Positions 5,941 through 5,986 of a DNA stretch of 5,986 nt are shown here, in pieces. The notes beneath the pieces are model-generated. The model worked only from the letters and a program-made list of their open reading frames with translations. It was not told the origin of the DNA and did no database searches. The position numbers and the translations under genes were made by a program. Origin of the DNA: an uncultured Eubacteriales bacterium (GTDB taxonomy: Bacteria > Bacillota > Clostridia > Oscillospirales > Oscillospiraceae); NCBI GenBank assembly GCA_900556535.1, contig USPI01000091.1, positions 1 through 5,986 on the forward strand. Direction: 5' to 3'. Within the stretch, counting starts at the first letter, position 1; the number at the start of each line of letters is the position of its first letter.

Positions 5941-5986
5941 GGGGAAATTACCTGATTTTACGGCATTCGAGATAATATCGCTTGTC

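Noticed and set aside
5948..5976. A plus-strand promoter leading out of the window (TTACCT, 17 bp, GATAAT).
   Set aside because: The -35 matches consensus at only three of six positions and no downstream gene can be seen to support it.
5936..5986. An inverted repeat GACAAG (5936-5941) and CTTGTC (5981-5986) near the window end.
   Set aside because: It is only 6 bp with a long gap, and one arm is part of the yebC -35 box. It is expected by chance.

Overview
The window looks like chromosomal DNA of a Gram-positive anaerobe of the class Clostridia, most likely a gut Oscillospiraceae/Ruminococcaceae-type bacterium. The reasons are the moderately high GC content, AGGAGG-type ribosome binding sites, sigma-A promoters, an AgrC/AgrA-style LytTR two-component pair, a clostridial iron-sulfur flavin reductase and a Bacillota-like YebC. 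The taxon is inferred from protein style only. No rRNA, tRNA, CRISPR array, insertion sequence or attachment site is visible.

Left module (1-2951): a TetR-family repressor gene is followed after 84 bp by a 693-residue Old Yellow Enzyme-type flavin reductase (FMN barrel, [4Fe-4S] cluster, FAD and NAD(P)H domains) of the 2,4-dienoyl-CoA reductase / 2-enoate reductase / BaiCD class. The gap between them holds a long stem-loop that could also serve as a dyad operator. The reductase has codon use unlike its neighbours, suggesting high expression. The module ends in two successive hairpins, the second a strong intrinsic terminator. The simplest reading is a small-molecule-responsive TetR controlling a reductase that saturates a C=C bond in an enone or enoate. 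The substrate cannot be read from the sequence.

Middle module (2952-5132): a near-consensus promoter (TTGTCA, 17 bp, TATAAT), with a perfect inverted repeat lying over its -10 box, drives a LytTR response regulator and a polytopic HPK10/GHKL histidine kinase 15 bp downstream. No autoinducer peptide or AgrB-type processing gene lies in the window, so the signal is unknown.

Right module (5131-5986, minus strand): a full-length YebC/TACO1 translation-factor gene with its own extended -10 promoter. It converges on the kinase gene, and both share one perfect 15-bp bidirectional terminator. The remaining bases beyond the yebC promoter (5941-5986) hold no gene.

No clearly new system is present. 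The best leads are the uncharacterised TetR-reductase pair, with its enlarged cluster loop, and the operator-like dyad on the orphan two-component promoter.
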